Positions 13,231 to 24,845 of a stretch of 64,000 bases of DNA are shown here, one piece after another (position 1 is the first letter of the stretch; every line of letters begins with the position of its first letter). Source of the DNA: Buxus sempervirens (taxonomy: Eukaryota > Streptophyta > Magnoliopsida > Buxales > Buxaceae); NCBI GenBank assembly GCA_947561395.2, contig OX387190.1, positions 40,474,392 through 40,538,391 on the forward strand, in the 5' to 3' direction. The notes under the pieces were generated by a model. That model worked only from the letters and a program-made list of their open reading frames with translations. It ran no database searches and was not told where the DNA came from. The translations under genes and the position numbers were made by a program.

Positions 13231-16200
13231 TCAACATGTCCATGAAGCAGATCTTTTCATAAGGGGCTTCATCTGTTTGTCTTCCTCCAGGGACACCATT
13301 CCCAAATGAGATGGATCTTCAAGCATCATCTTTGCAACCAGGTAACCAGCAATTGACCATGTCTGGTGTTTACGAGCCTGCTTCCCAATGTATCTGCCCA
13401 GCTTTCCATCGTAATATTCAGGCCAGCTATCTTTCAACAACCGTGTTTCAGCAAGTTCAATGGCACGCCTTGCAATCTGGGGCCGTCCAGTCTTGATACA
13501 TGCGGCAGTAAGGAGCCATAGAAGCACTGTATGCACGGCATAACAATTACATCATGAAGAAAATCTAAATGAAAAGAAAATGCTTGTAGTTGAAATTAGG
13601 TATTGATAGATTTTTTTGCGGAACCATGACAAGTTTTATGACTTATTATGCCTGAGTGAAAAGGCAGTGATGAAATTATGGACGCTAGAACTGCAGATGC
13701 GCAACAAATTCACCAATAGCAAAACTTTCCAATGAAAAAAATGGACACAAACAACTTAATATAAGCACAAATGTGGGAACTTTTCATAACCATAAGAAGT
13801 TTCTAGTAAATTCATAGGAAGGAGACACAAGGACCTGAAATTTAAAAGCTCACCAGGCCAAGATCCTCCATTGTGGTAACTCCACCGAGTATTTTTTGGG
13901 TCACAGCCTGTTACTATCCGCCATTCATGACTTTCTATGGCTGGATAGCAAACCTTTAATGGCATTTCTCCAACCAATTCTTGCCAGCGTGATTCAATGA
14001 GATCCATAATGGCTAATGATTGCTCAGGGGTTGCCAAAGATGACAAAATTGCAACACAATTACCCAAGCAAAACCAACGGAAATCCATTCTCGCTGGACT
14101 GACATTTCCAATGAAGTATCCACCACGGGTTGGCATAAAATCAAATACCCAATCTGGAAGAGAATCAGGGATTACATTGAACTTGTTGACAGCAGTGTGA
14201 GAATATTCCTCAGTCTTGTACCGGTATATATCATTAAGCTGCTTCAAATCTAGCCAAAAGTAACTTCGCATGTGAAAGCTTAGGGCATGAAGTCGTTTGA
14301 CTATTCGTTCAACGCACTCTTTCCCCTCATCATCTTGCTTTAGTAAAAGCAAAGCACATCTTAAAGCCATGAAGAAAAGTGCTTGTATTTCAGTAGGGTA
14401 TCCATAAACACCCTGGAAATATAGACATAAAAAAAAATTATACATTTAGGAAAACAAAATACAAAAAATAAACTTCAGAGAATGGACAATCATATAAATG
14501 GAAAATCATTGCAAAATCCTGTTCTTCAGATAGCTGCCTGCATGTATATATGGAAAACACAAGGTTTGAAAGACAAAGTAACTAACATATTCATATCGCA
14601 AATGAATATTACCAATGACCGTCAGAAGGCATAGAAACACATTACTATTTACCATCAAAATCCAATGTAAATTACATTTAAAGAAAGCGGAAAAATAAAT
14701 ATATGCAACATATCATGCATGCCAAATTCCCTGAAGCCTAAGACACTTATTTGGGCAAGATATTACTTAGAGCAAATATAATGTCAACATGAAATACTTA
14801 AACAGAGGGCATCAATAACCTGATACACATATTATAAAGGGTTCACCTCCCTTACTCAATTTGGAATGCGAAATGATAGAACTGCAAAGCATGAAGATAT
14901 GAAATAATAAACAGGAAACACTTGCTAAATAGGTTCTGTCATGTATGGCTCTTGTTAACCTCGATATAATGTTGCAGTCCGAGAGCATAATGCGTGGGAA
15001 GATTTTGACATGTTTTTGTGATTTCCTTTCTTTTCTGGGTAGGGGTGGCCACAAGTTCATACTAATGAAATCCGCCCAAAATTTCATGCATCTCACCAAT
15101 ATATTCCACGATATATTTTCAGCCGAAAAATCACCATTTTGGTTTATCTGCACTTTCCAGTAGCCAAAATTGCAGCAAATTCTTTAGAGCCATGGTTATC
15201 CAACAGTTTTAACAGTGACTGATGCCAAAGGCTGACATTGTTAAGTATGAATTAGTTTAAATGCTTGAAAGTCATTCAATGCAATGTAGGAAAGAATGAG
15301 ACTACAATCAGAAACTTAATAAAATTAATTCCTAAATTTTATGATGTCACCTAAATATTTCAGATTCTACTTGCACATCATGCATGGTAAAGGATGCACA
15401 AATGCTGGTGAAAGAACAAGTTCCAGGAGACTAGAAACTAATACACCAATCAGATGATGTGAGAAAGACAAACACCTACCAGGTATTGACTTTTAAGCAT
15501 GGTCTTGAATGTCCACAAAATTTGAAGAAAATTTCTCTCAGTGAAGAGCATCAAACTTTCCTTACATCGATATTTCGCTTTTCTTGAAATTTTTATGTGT
15601 AACTTTTTATGAGTTATATCATGACAAAGAAATTTTTTCCTCAAAATTTCCCTAGGTGCAAAATTTTGCCCAAACTTCCACTTGATGGCACTTGTCACCT
15701 TTACTTATATTTGATTATACCATTTCATAAATTAAGTTTTATCCCCAAACTCATTTGCTACAAGCAAACAAGGCTTCTTTTGAATCAATATTAATTTATG
15801 CATCAAAGTTTTTAAAAAAAAGTTCTTTGATGGCCACTGTTACGGGTGACAAAATCTGCCATGCACTCTTCATATTCGTTGGAAGTATCTATATTTGGAA
15901 CCGCCTAGAGTGATCCCAATCAGATCAATGGACCACATTGGTGACCTCATCTCCAATTCTCCGTGAAGCAGCAAAAACCATAACATAGTTAAACCTTGTG
16001 AAACAGACCAGAATACCTTTAGCCTATATATGCAAATCTACAATTTTATTCTGTGTCCCAAGATAGTCCGCTATCCACAAATAGCCCACCATTTAGTCAA
16101 TCAATCAACTGGTGAGCTCATTAAAATGACAGAGAGCACGACTGCAAACAAAAAAAGGAATTACAGATAAGTTTTATCTAAGATATGATCTCCGAGAAAT

Positions 16201-18343
16201 ATACATTTGAGGGATCCAATACAAAAAATGATGTTACAATAATATCCTTCATGATCCATGAACGCCACCAGATATGATCCTAAAGACATTCAAAGCTTTG
16301 CAAATAATTACAGTCTCCACCATGTCATTCAATTCTTTCGGTCACACAGTTCAAATCCTGAATGATGCTTTCTGAATAGTAGCAACTTGTTTACCCATGT
16401 TTCATTGTCTTATTTAATAAGATTTATGTTTACCAAATTTTGCTTAAACCAAATATCCAATAATATTGAAGGCTACTAGATAGAATATAACAAATCTGAC
16501 GTTTACATGTAAATGACATAATGCAGGAAGAAGGAAAAAGACAAAAGAAAAGGAAAGAGGTATTAGATAAGTGGCAGCTAACGACAAATAGAATCAAGCT
16601 CAATAAATAACAACTGATTACAAGTACACAAATAAGCAGTTGCAGGAAACTCACCATTCTGCGATCAATCATACAGCATCCATCAGCACAGAGCAGAGTC
16701 GGGAATGTATCAAATCCTTCTGAAAGGCATAAACTTAGAATGAGGCGCATACCTCTTTGGCATTCAGGCCTTTCAGCCAATGACATGTCTCCTGTAGATT
16801 TTGTGTATGCACGAAGCAATATAATCCACCAAAATCCAGAATCAACAGGAGCAACTCTTCCTATTGCACTCTCACCAAAATCTGCAATCAAAGTCTCATA
16901 GTTCCTAACAGGATCATGGAGTACTTTAAAACTTGCTGGCATAACTCCTTCTCCTAGTTTGAATCGGTCAATCTTTTTCTCCCATGATTGAAGGCGAAGA
17001 GTTTTCAAAAGAAAATTCTTGACAATTTCAGGTTCCCCATTCATCAAAAATGCCAAAGCACTTGGAAAAAAATCCCTTACAAAAACCTAGCAAATATAAG
17101 AAAATTAGGAATTACAAATACCAGACATGATAGTTAAAATCTCACCCCCATCATCCAAAAAACAAAAGAGAAAAAAAGGCCATCATCATTCATGATAATG
17201 AGGAAAGGGATAAAACAGGAAAAGGTACAAAATGGATGACATAACATATTAACAAGCACAAACAACTCTAGATACATTAAAAAAAAAAAGGTAAAATTTC
17301 AGGGCAAAACATATTAGTGTATGATCCACCTTGTCTGTCACCAAATGATTAGGCACTAACTAAATTCTAGCAACCCGAGCAATGGCCCAAGTTTAGAATG
17401 AACCACGTCCAAAAACAGCACCCACCAAATTAGTGACCTTCAGAGATTATGGTAATAATTTCCAATTTTCCAAGCAATTGCTGCTCATTGAAGAGTCAAA
17501 AAGATCTCATTATATCAATATAGTCCTTTAAGGTATTGCATGTCCAAGAAATTGCCCTGGATCAGACAATCTTGATCCATGAAATGGCCAGGAAATAAAA
17601 GTTTGCCTCAGGTGGTAACCGTGAATGCAAAACGTCAGAGAATCACAAAATAAACTCCAGGTTAATAAGAATTCCCCATTTAATGAGCATAATGCAATTG
17701 AGAAAACTGATACGTAAAATTGAGACTTTGATATATATTCCATGTCAACAATTCCATTTCCTACATGTAAAACAGGTAGTATGATTGACTGCTACTTTAT
17801 TTACACTAGTGGAGGCAAATTTAAAACACTCAAAAAACAATTTATAATGTACATTTATTGGACATAAGATAATAAGCAGGAAAGAGGCTACACCTGATCA
17901 TAGTTCAGTTCTTCTTCAGAATGGTCAAGCGCTGCAATGGTCCCCACTGGTTGGCCACGAAAGTACACTAATGAACGCCTCAAGGCATCCCATGCTTCGA
18001 CAACCATGGGATGTGGTTCAAAGCCATTCTGGGACACTGGTGTCATCAAACCAGACCTTCTACCAGGAGAAAACACATTGTCGAGGTGATCTACTATCCT
18101 GAAGGAGTTTTCACAATTTCTGGAAGAATGACGAGGGGAGAAACCAATTGATAATTCGCTTAGGGACCTTTCATCAAAGGATCTCTGCCTCTCTATATTC
18201 AGAGGCCTAGGCCTGTCTGATAGCTTTGAGAAATCACATTCTTCAATCTCAGTTACAGTACATAGTCCATCAAGATTTCTTACACTTCCATTCTGAGATA
18301 CCACACTTCCATTCTGAGATACCTCCATGGAAACTGCAGACAT
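13231..18343 (-). CDS. A/N-InvB: Cytosolic neutral/alkaline invertase (GH100)
   Basis: Exons (minus strand): 18343..17894, 17086..16655, 14412..13854, 13526..13231; 578 aa. It cleaves sucrose to glucose and fructose in the cytosol. Visible landmarks: a variable Ser-rich N-terminus with the conserved block [18 protein letters not shown], then [39 protein letters not shown] with Asp near residue 232 (presumed catalytic region), [60 protein letters not shown], and the C-terminus KRSASWTC typical of plant alpha-clade enzymes. No transit peptide is seen, fitting the cytosolic type. The start is the first ATG after a likely leader-intron acceptor (TTCAG|GA-ATG). Intron 2 is 2.2 kb. The symbol rests on family match and on remembered adjacency of At4g34860 to the LAP5 gene in Arabidopsis; another alpha-clade paralogue is possible. 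Confidence 0.92.
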
Positions 18344-18958
18344 TCCTGAAGTCTCAAGGATTGAAAAGAAGTCATACACTAGCAATAAAAGGTTTAGGAA
18401 AAGTGCAGTTCATCCAGAACAGGGAAGCACAAAAAATGGAAACTTAAGAATCTTTAATCAAATGCAACGGCCCAGATATGGTAATTAGCAGTAGCGCATA
18501 TAAGCACTGGTCAGAAATCAAAACAGCTATCATCTATACGTCTCAAACAGAAAAAAAAAAAAAAAAAGACCAATCTCGGGTTTCCGCAAACTCAAAACGA
18601 ATTCTCATCGGGATTCCAAAAAGCTGAATAAATTAATTAGTAAAAATAAAAATAAAAAGAAGTTACGAATAGCATGAGTGAATTTCATCATCTGGGAAAA
18701 AGATAACCAATAGAATTGCATGTCTTGAACAATTTGAACGCGACAAGAACAGAAAAATAAGTGCATCTTATGAGACCGATTTCTCCGCATTCCAGAAATC
18801 AAAATAACCACAATTTAACATGGCTTGATAAGAAGTTGTCTTCGTGATTGGAATAAGAACAACAAGGGAATCATGAATCGCAACCTCGGGAAAAAAATAG
18901 AAACCCTAATTCTTAGATTTTGAGGTTTACAGAAACAAGATCTAAAGAACTAACCTAT
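18344..18958 (-). other. Probable leader intron of the invertase gene
   Basis: Upstream of the ATG the minus strand has an acceptor-like TTCAG, and near 18955 a donor-like ATAG|GTTAGT after a GC-rich leader. Intron-containing 5' leaders are common in this family. The boundaries are inferred. Confidence 0.5.
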
Positions 18959-19377
18959 AAAGCGCCGGAGTTCGAAGGTTAATTTAAACCTACACAACCT
19001 CGGAGCGCATCAAGAGGTGTGACTACTGCAATAGTGGGACTTCTATTCACGAGGATACGGCATTATTAGGTGGAAAGGCAGCTACAAGGAAACCGGGTAA
19101 CGCCGGTTATAAAGTTGGACGGCCTGGTTGGACCGGCAAATATCCGGTTTAAATTGAGCGAAGGTGACGGATAACTGATAAGTGAGGTTACGGAGAAACG
19201 GGGAGTGTTTGGGGTAGCCCCGTGACCAGCTTGTCGCCTCATCGTCTTTCTCCCCAAAAAGGAGATTAGGTGCTGTTTTTCTATAGTTGTAATTGTAATA
19301 TTAATCGTTGCCTTGGTTTCTCCGCGGCTTTGCTGTTTTTGGAATGCATGGATTCGAATCATTTCATCTTTGCATGA

Positions 19378-19383
19378 CACGTG
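19378..19383. promoter_or_regulatory. G-box (CACGTG) upstream of the invertase gene
   Basis: The context is GACACGTGGCAG, an ABRE/G-box core bound by bZIP and bHLH factors, roughly 0.4 kb before the inferred first leader exon. Functional use is an inference. Confidence 0.4.
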
Positions 19384-19576
19384 GCAGATCGAATTACGAT
19401 GCTCCAGAAGACAGAAAAAATGATTCGGATGGAGGGGAAGTGAGATCCGTAGATCCAAGTCCCAAGATGCAGTCACTCGTCACTCGTATTTCAAACTCGG
19501 TAAGTCGGTCCGTATAAAGTGTCATTGCCTATGGACCGGTCAGTACGTGCTTATCGAGTCACGTGCAACTCGTGGA

Positions 19577-19614
19577 CTTGATAGCGAAATTTTTTTTTTT
19601 CTTGATAGCGAAAT
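19577..19614 (-). mobile_element. Poly(T)-only insertion with 14-bp duplication
   Basis: CTTGATAGCGAAAT occurs at 19577..19590 and 19601..19614 with ten T between. It looks like the extreme end of the retroposon-footprint series: a poly(A) tail inserted alone with a target duplication. Replication slippage is an alternative. Confidence 0.5.
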
Positions 19615-20236
19615 CAACGATCCAAGTTCACTCTTCACCTCATAAAACGTCGGGGAAATTGGTTTTTAAGTCATACTTTTCAAATCAAATTTTGATAAAT
19701 AATTTTTAGTAATGCTTTTCTAACATAATTGATAACGGATATTATTTTACTGTTTATTAATATATTCTTTCAAAAATACCCTCAAAAGACTTGTAAACTT
19801 CACTAATAAATGAATGAAAAGGTTTTTAAAATCTTTTGAGGCTATATTCGGAAGAAACTCTTAGCTAACAATAAAATGACATTAATTTTAAATTATTTTT
19901 AAAAATATCACTAAAAACTAATTACCAAGAATTAACCGACTGAATCTGGATTATTTTGAAAATATATCATTAAAAACCAATTTCTCCTAAAACGTCCCCC
20001 CTGTTTTCTTTCTGCGTTTGATGATTTAAGTGGGCGTGCTTTATCACTACGCACTCTTCATTAATATATTATTACTCCTTGCTACATTTAAGAGAATATT
20101 GCGCCCATAATTGGTGCTATGTGCCAACTCCATACGTTGTAAAGCACTGTCTCTTTCCATCAATGCATACGTCATTGAGACTTGGAGATTTTGACGCATT
20201 TTCGTTTTTTTAATAATATATGCCGTCTCAATAGTA

Positions 20237-20393
20237 TATCATAACGAGTGGGCATCGTCTACAGCGGAGGCTGTAGACAGCCCCTCACATATATGGTGTG
20301 GGGCCCCCCAAATGAATGGTGGGGCCCACACGGAATGTGAGGGGCTGTTTACAGCCCCCGCTCCGCTGTAGAGGATGTGCGCTCTATCATAAC
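20237..20393. mobile_element. 139-bp Mutator-type MITE with 9-bp target duplication
   Basis: The element spans 20246..20384. The flanks TATCATAAC at 20237..20245 and 20385..20393 are identical 9-mers. The ends are inverted: GAGTGGGCATCGTCTACAGC against GAGCGCACATCCTCTACAGC, and the inverted pairing continues inward through GGGGCTGT..ACAGCCCC. There is no coding capacity. Confidence 0.88.
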
Positions 20394-20640
20394 TCTTTCA
20401 TTATGCTTACATCTTTAAAATGACTCAAACAAGTATAAAAATGATTATTATATCCTTTGGATGTTACTCATAGTTAACTTTAACATAGTGCACCTACTCC
20501 CACTATCTACAATGTTCTGTGCCTCTTTGTCATGTACCACCAATTATTGCATATAGCCAATGGTTAAAACGATTCGTACAAAATTTGTAATATAATTAAC
20601 GCATTCAAATAAGATTAAATTTTTAAAACAAATCTATATA

Positions 20641-21044
20641 TATAATATATAGGAATCGGTCGTTTCCTTGAAACCCTCACAGAGCTTCAAACTTCAAGTT
20701 CTCAATCCTGGTAGCCCCACGTCATGTCTGACGTGGCTGCCTATTCTAAATGCTTTGATCTTTTCGAGATCCTTACACAGGCAACCCAAGCGTTTCAAGT
20801 TACTTAACAGACAACCCAAGCGAATTTGTTTTAAAACAAATATATAATATATAGGAATCGGTCGTTTCCTTGAAACCCTCACAGAGCTTCAAACTTCAAG
20901 TTCTCAATCTTGGTAGCCCCACGTCATGTCTGACATGGCTGCCTATTCTAAATGCTTTGATCTTTTCGAGATCCTTACACAGGCAACCCAAGCGTTTCAA
21001 GTTACTTAACAGACAACCCAAGCGAATTTGTTTTAAAACAAATA
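20641..21044. repeat. 202-bp tandem duplication, two nearly identical units
   Basis: Units 20641..20842 and 20843..21044 both start TATAATATATAGGAATCGGT and both end with CGAATTTGTTTTAAAACAAA. Only a couple of substitutions are seen (for example ATCCTGG/ATCTTGG and GACGTGG/GACATGG), so the duplication is recent. There is no gene inside. Confidence 0.92.
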
Positions 21045-21469
21045 GGCTAATAATATTAGAAGTAGGTTAAGGTTGGTTTGAGGTAAAGCTAAACCCTACC
21101 GACGCTAACCAGGTTTAGGGCTTACCAAACCCTAACCATTAGGGGTGAATCAATGTTGGTTACAAAGTACTCACCCCATTACCATCCCTAGGAGTGAGGA
21201 ATAAAATTTTAAATTCAGTATTGATAAGAATTTTCCTTTTAACTATAATAAGTGAAACAAACACGACATAACAAAGGAGTCACGATATTATATTTTCCTT
21301 TCTTAGTTTTTTTTTCTCAATTTACATTATAAAATATATCATTAAATTTTTTATTCACAAAGAGCTTTCTATTATTATAATAATTATTTCAATTGTTAAA
21401 AACACGTCCCTTTTACCACTTGCTCCCTTTTACCACTTGCATGATGGGTTCCACGATATTAATTTATGA

Positions 21470-22190
21470 ATATAAATCACGTGAAGAACATTCAACGCCA
21501 AAGAAGTTCGACGACCTCATGTCCTCTCTTTGGAAGGAGTTCGACGAGCTACTGATGGACTCGGTTGACGACGAATTTGACGATACAGACGAGGATGCCA
21601 ATAGGGGGTTACCATCAGTTTTCTCTGGTGAGAAACCTAGTTTCGGGTACCCCTCTACTGGTTTTTGTTATTATATCTTGTTTATAGTTTATCTTTGCCT
21701 ATCTATGTATTTTGTGTTTAGACCTACCGATGATGTGTCGATGCTTTTTGTTGTCGTCGTTAATGGTTGTTTTTTATTTCTATCTGTAATTGATGAATCT
21801 TGGAGTAGGGTTGCCATGCTCAACCCCCTCTCCTACATCTCTATGCGTGGCTGAGGTTTGGTTCGCCGGTTCCTCATCCACCTTTTATTATATCATCGTT
21901 GGTGATGTTTTTTTCTTTTCTGTTGGAAGCAATTTCTTTAATCTGTTTAGGTGCAAACCCTTCGTCAGAATCTACCGTTGGTTATTATGGCTCTTACTGC
22001 AGATCTGACATTTCTCTTCCAAGACGTAGTTGATCGAGTTGCTAAGATGGTGGTCTTATTCTTAAGTTTCTTGTTGTTTCAATGATCCTCCTCTATATTC
22101 CGGTAGATTGTTGGTATATTTGTAATTTTGGTTTTTCTTAATAAATATTTGTAGGCTTAGCCTCTCGTTAAAAGAAAAAAAAAAGGGAGG
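21470..22190 (+). mobile_element. LINE-like dispersed repeat, copy A
   Basis: Homologous to 25880..26672. Shared landmarks are TTTGGAAGGAGTT, GGTTGCCATGCTCAACCCCC, TTTGCCGG-like GGTTCGCCGGTTCCTCATCC, ATCTACCGTTGGTT and GTAGGCTTAGCC just before a poly(A) run. The copies also share a peptide pattern (FAGSSSTFY, IYRW) that is interrupted in each. A common 3' end followed by poly(A) suggests a non-LTR retroelement; the 5' limit and target duplication were not found. Confidence 0.6.
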
Positions 22191-22417
22191 AGAGAGAGAG
22201 AAACCAAAGAAGCATCGATGTTTAATTGTTTATTTTTCATCGAAAATAAGCGGGTCCTCTTTCCTTTTTTTTAATGAAAGGGAAATAAGTGGGCCGTCTG
22301 GGTGGATGCAGCCCTCGCTTCAATTTAATGTACATCCCATCAGTCACGTGATTAATAAAGCCGACAATTTTAAAAAAAAATTTATACATTTTAAGTAGAC
22401 CTACGATTAGAGACTAA

Positions 22418-23787
22418 GGCTGCGTTTGGGATTGCTTAAATAAGTGCTTATTAGGGCTTATGGCTTATTAAAGCACTTACTTAAGCTTAAAATCTGTTTG
22501 GTTATCTTAGATGGGTAAGTACTTACCCATAAGAAGAAGAGGAACATGACCCATAAGGAGAAGCACTTGAGAGTGGCTTCTCCTTCCTCTATTTCGATAA
22601 GCCCTCTCTCTCTCACCTTTGAGCTCTCTCTCGCCTTCTGTGAAATTTCTCCCTCTCTCTCTCTCTCTTCAGCTGTAGTACCTTCTCCATTAGGTTTGCC
22701 TCCCTCTTTGTGCACTTGTTATAGGTGCGCTTCCACTTACAGGTTCCCTTCTCCATTTACAGGTTTGTCTCCCTTCTCCATATACAGGTTCATCTCCATT
22801 TACAATTTCCAAAACCTACCTCAAGTGAATACAGATTTGTCTCCCCAAACGGACATTCCGAATAGAACTCCAAAAATCCAAAGCCGCGAAAATCAAAGTC
22901 AAAGAGATCGGCAAAATAATCTCGAACGGTATCTTTGATGCACCTGCAAACCCTAACTTCCCTCATTCTCTAGCTATGTGATCTAATTTCTGACTGGAAT
23001 TTTGTTGTTCTTCCGGTATTGCGCCAAAAAGCCCCGAAGCTAGTATCGTATTTCATCCCAAAACGCCTCAGAAGTTGGATTCGTTCTCAAAGTCTTTCAA
23101 TTCATTCTCGAATTCTCCTCAAAGCATCATAAGTGGGTTAGGGTTAGTTGGGCGTATTGATCCTTGCCGAATGCTGTCTCCCGGTAGCGTTTTTCTGATC
23201 AATTTTGATCATGCTGCTGATCCCGTACAAGAAATCGAAACAATGCCTTCTTTGGTTGACGATGTTCATATTTAGCTGGGATCGGTGGTTTTTCAAGCTG
23301 AGACAACTGAGAACTTGCCGGCACCTAAGGGACCTACCATTTCTATGGCTTGTTCTGATCCTTCTTTGAGTATCGTTGCAAATGGCGGAATTTTTTATGT
23401 GAGATTGAGTTTGAAGGGAAAGAATATGGAGGTTCTTTGGTTTTGGAAGTGGTTCAGGTGTGTTGAGTTCGAAAAGATGTGCTTACCAAACAATTTCATC
23501 GAGGCTTTCAACCACTCGCCATTAATGACGATCCAAAGAACTCTCTCCTCTCCCTGTTTTTTTCGTTTTCGTGAAAGAAACGCCGAAATAACAAGATAGA
23601 TTAGGCCTGTAAACGTGTTTGAGGGAATTTGAATGACCAATTTACCCTTTCTTACAATGAAAACTTGTTTTACCAAACACCCGCCTCTTTTAAATAAGTA
23701 ATTAGTTACCTCTGTGGATAATACCTTTTGGCAAGCCACTTGTACATAAGTGCTCACCCATAAGCACAAGCAGGGCCAAACGCCACC
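22418..23787. mobile_element. Tourist/Harbinger-type element carrying a gene fragment
   Basis: The ends are inverted: GGCTGCGTTTGG at 22418 and, reading inward from 23787, GGTGGCGTTTGG; both continue into AAGTGCTTA-like subterminal repeats. It is flanked by TAA at 22415..22417 and 23788..23790, as expected for PIF/Harbinger. It has no transposase, is about 1.37 kb long and is therefore non-autonomous. A hAT-type origin is less likely because no 8-bp duplication is visible. Confidence 0.65.
22840..23480 (+). pseudogene. Captured host-gene fragment, probably BTB/POZ protein
   Basis: Inside the Harbinger-type element the frames read IAPKSPEASIVFHPKTPQKL, then DSFSKSFNSFSNSPQSIIS, GLGLVGRIDPCRMLSPGS and, in shifted frames, GGSLVLEVVQVC. 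Frames are broken by a stop at about 22937 and by shifts. The Ser/Pro-rich segment followed by a FHP..SPQKLDSF and GRIDPRRxLSPG pattern resembles, from memory, the N-terminal region leading into the BTB fold of At1g63850-type plant proteins. The identification is tentative; capture of a host coding sequence is the firmer claim. Confidence 0.45.
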
Positions 23788-23790
23788 TAA

Positions 23791-24690
23791 GACTGTATTT
23801 GGTAACGCTTTTTGGAAGTACTTTTTTGTTTTTAAAAGCAAAAATACCGTTTGGTAATGCACACGAGAAGCAATTTACTAAAAGCAAAGAAGCAATTTTA
23901 TTGCTTTTCACCGGAAGCAACAAAACGTTGCTTCTCAATTTTTTTACAAAATTGCTTTATTGCTTTCAAAACCCCTCGATACCCTATTGTTTTATTCCTA
24001 TATTAAAGATGATACCTCCATACTCACTTAAAAAGCAACAACATATTGTTATTGCTAGTGCCGGCAAAATGCCAACCGACCCGACGGGTCAACCCGATTA
24101 TAAATGGGTTGGGTTGACCCGTTTATTAATTGGGTTGGGGTTTCTCCAACCCGCCAGTAATCGGGTCAACCCGATTATGACCGGCCAACTCGACGGGTAA
24201 CTCGATTTAAAAAAAAAAAAAAGATGACAAAAGTATCATGTTTCAACCCGATTAACCCCAAAACCCGATCCGAACCCAGTACAACCTGATCCAATTAACC
24301 CCCAACCCTATTTTAATAATATTTTTTGGAAAATTAAAAAAAAAATAATAATAAACGGGTTGGCGAGTTGAACCCATTTATTGGCCGGTTGGGTTTGGGT
24401 TGGGGGTTTTCCAACCCGCCTTAATTTAGTCCAACCCGATTTTGACCTGATTAACGCCAATTCGATTATAACCCGACCCGAACCCGATTGTGTACAATAC
24501 TTTTATGGAAGAAAAAAACAATTTCTATGTTACTGCAATTACCAAACATGCTTTTTTGCTTCTTAAAAGCAAAGCAAAAGTTTACCAAACGCATTTGCTT
24601 CAAGAAAATATTTTTCAAAAAGCATAAAATTACTTTTTTTGCTTTCTTGCTTTTAGAAGCAAAAAAGCAAAAGCGTTACCAAACGCAGCC
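23791..24690. mobile_element. Second Tourist/Harbinger-type element, abutting the first
   Basis: Terminal inverted repeats: GACTGTATTTGGTAACGC at 23791 and, inward from 24690, GGCTGCGTTTGGTAACGC; pairing continues for over 100 bases of AAGCAAAA-rich sequence. It is flanked by TAA at 23788..23790 and 24691..24693. The centre (about 24075..24490) is dense in AACCCG/CGGGTT motifs in both orientations. There is no coding capacity. Confidence 0.7.
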
Positions 24691-24793
24691 TAAGAGTGCA
24701 CCCGTTAAAGAGGGAGCGATCAATGACCGAAATTTAAAAACCCATTACTTGGATGGTTGGTTTGCCGAAACTGGTTTAGTGGCCGAAGCCACA

Positions 24794-24845
24794 GTTACGG
24801 TTAAGTGTTTTTTTTTTTTTTTTGGTATAACAAGGTTACGGTAAG
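24794..24845 (-). mobile_element. Minimal retroposon footprint with ~11-bp duplication
   Basis: GTTACGGTTAAG at 24794..24805 is repeated as GTTACGGTAAG at 24835..24845 (one T fewer). The insert reads, on the minus strand, TTGTTATACC followed by a poly(A) run. It is the same type as the events at 4659 and 51613. Confidence 0.65.

Noticed and set aside
24075-24490. Interstitial telomere-like repeats
   Set aside because: The motif is AACCCG-based and mixed in orientation, not TTTAGGG arrays.
22418-24690. hAT superfamily assignment with 8-bp duplications
   Set aside because: A 7-bp CCTAAGA match around the second element is explained by the GG/CC tips plus TAA. No true 8-bp duplication exists for either element, so Harbinger-type fits better.
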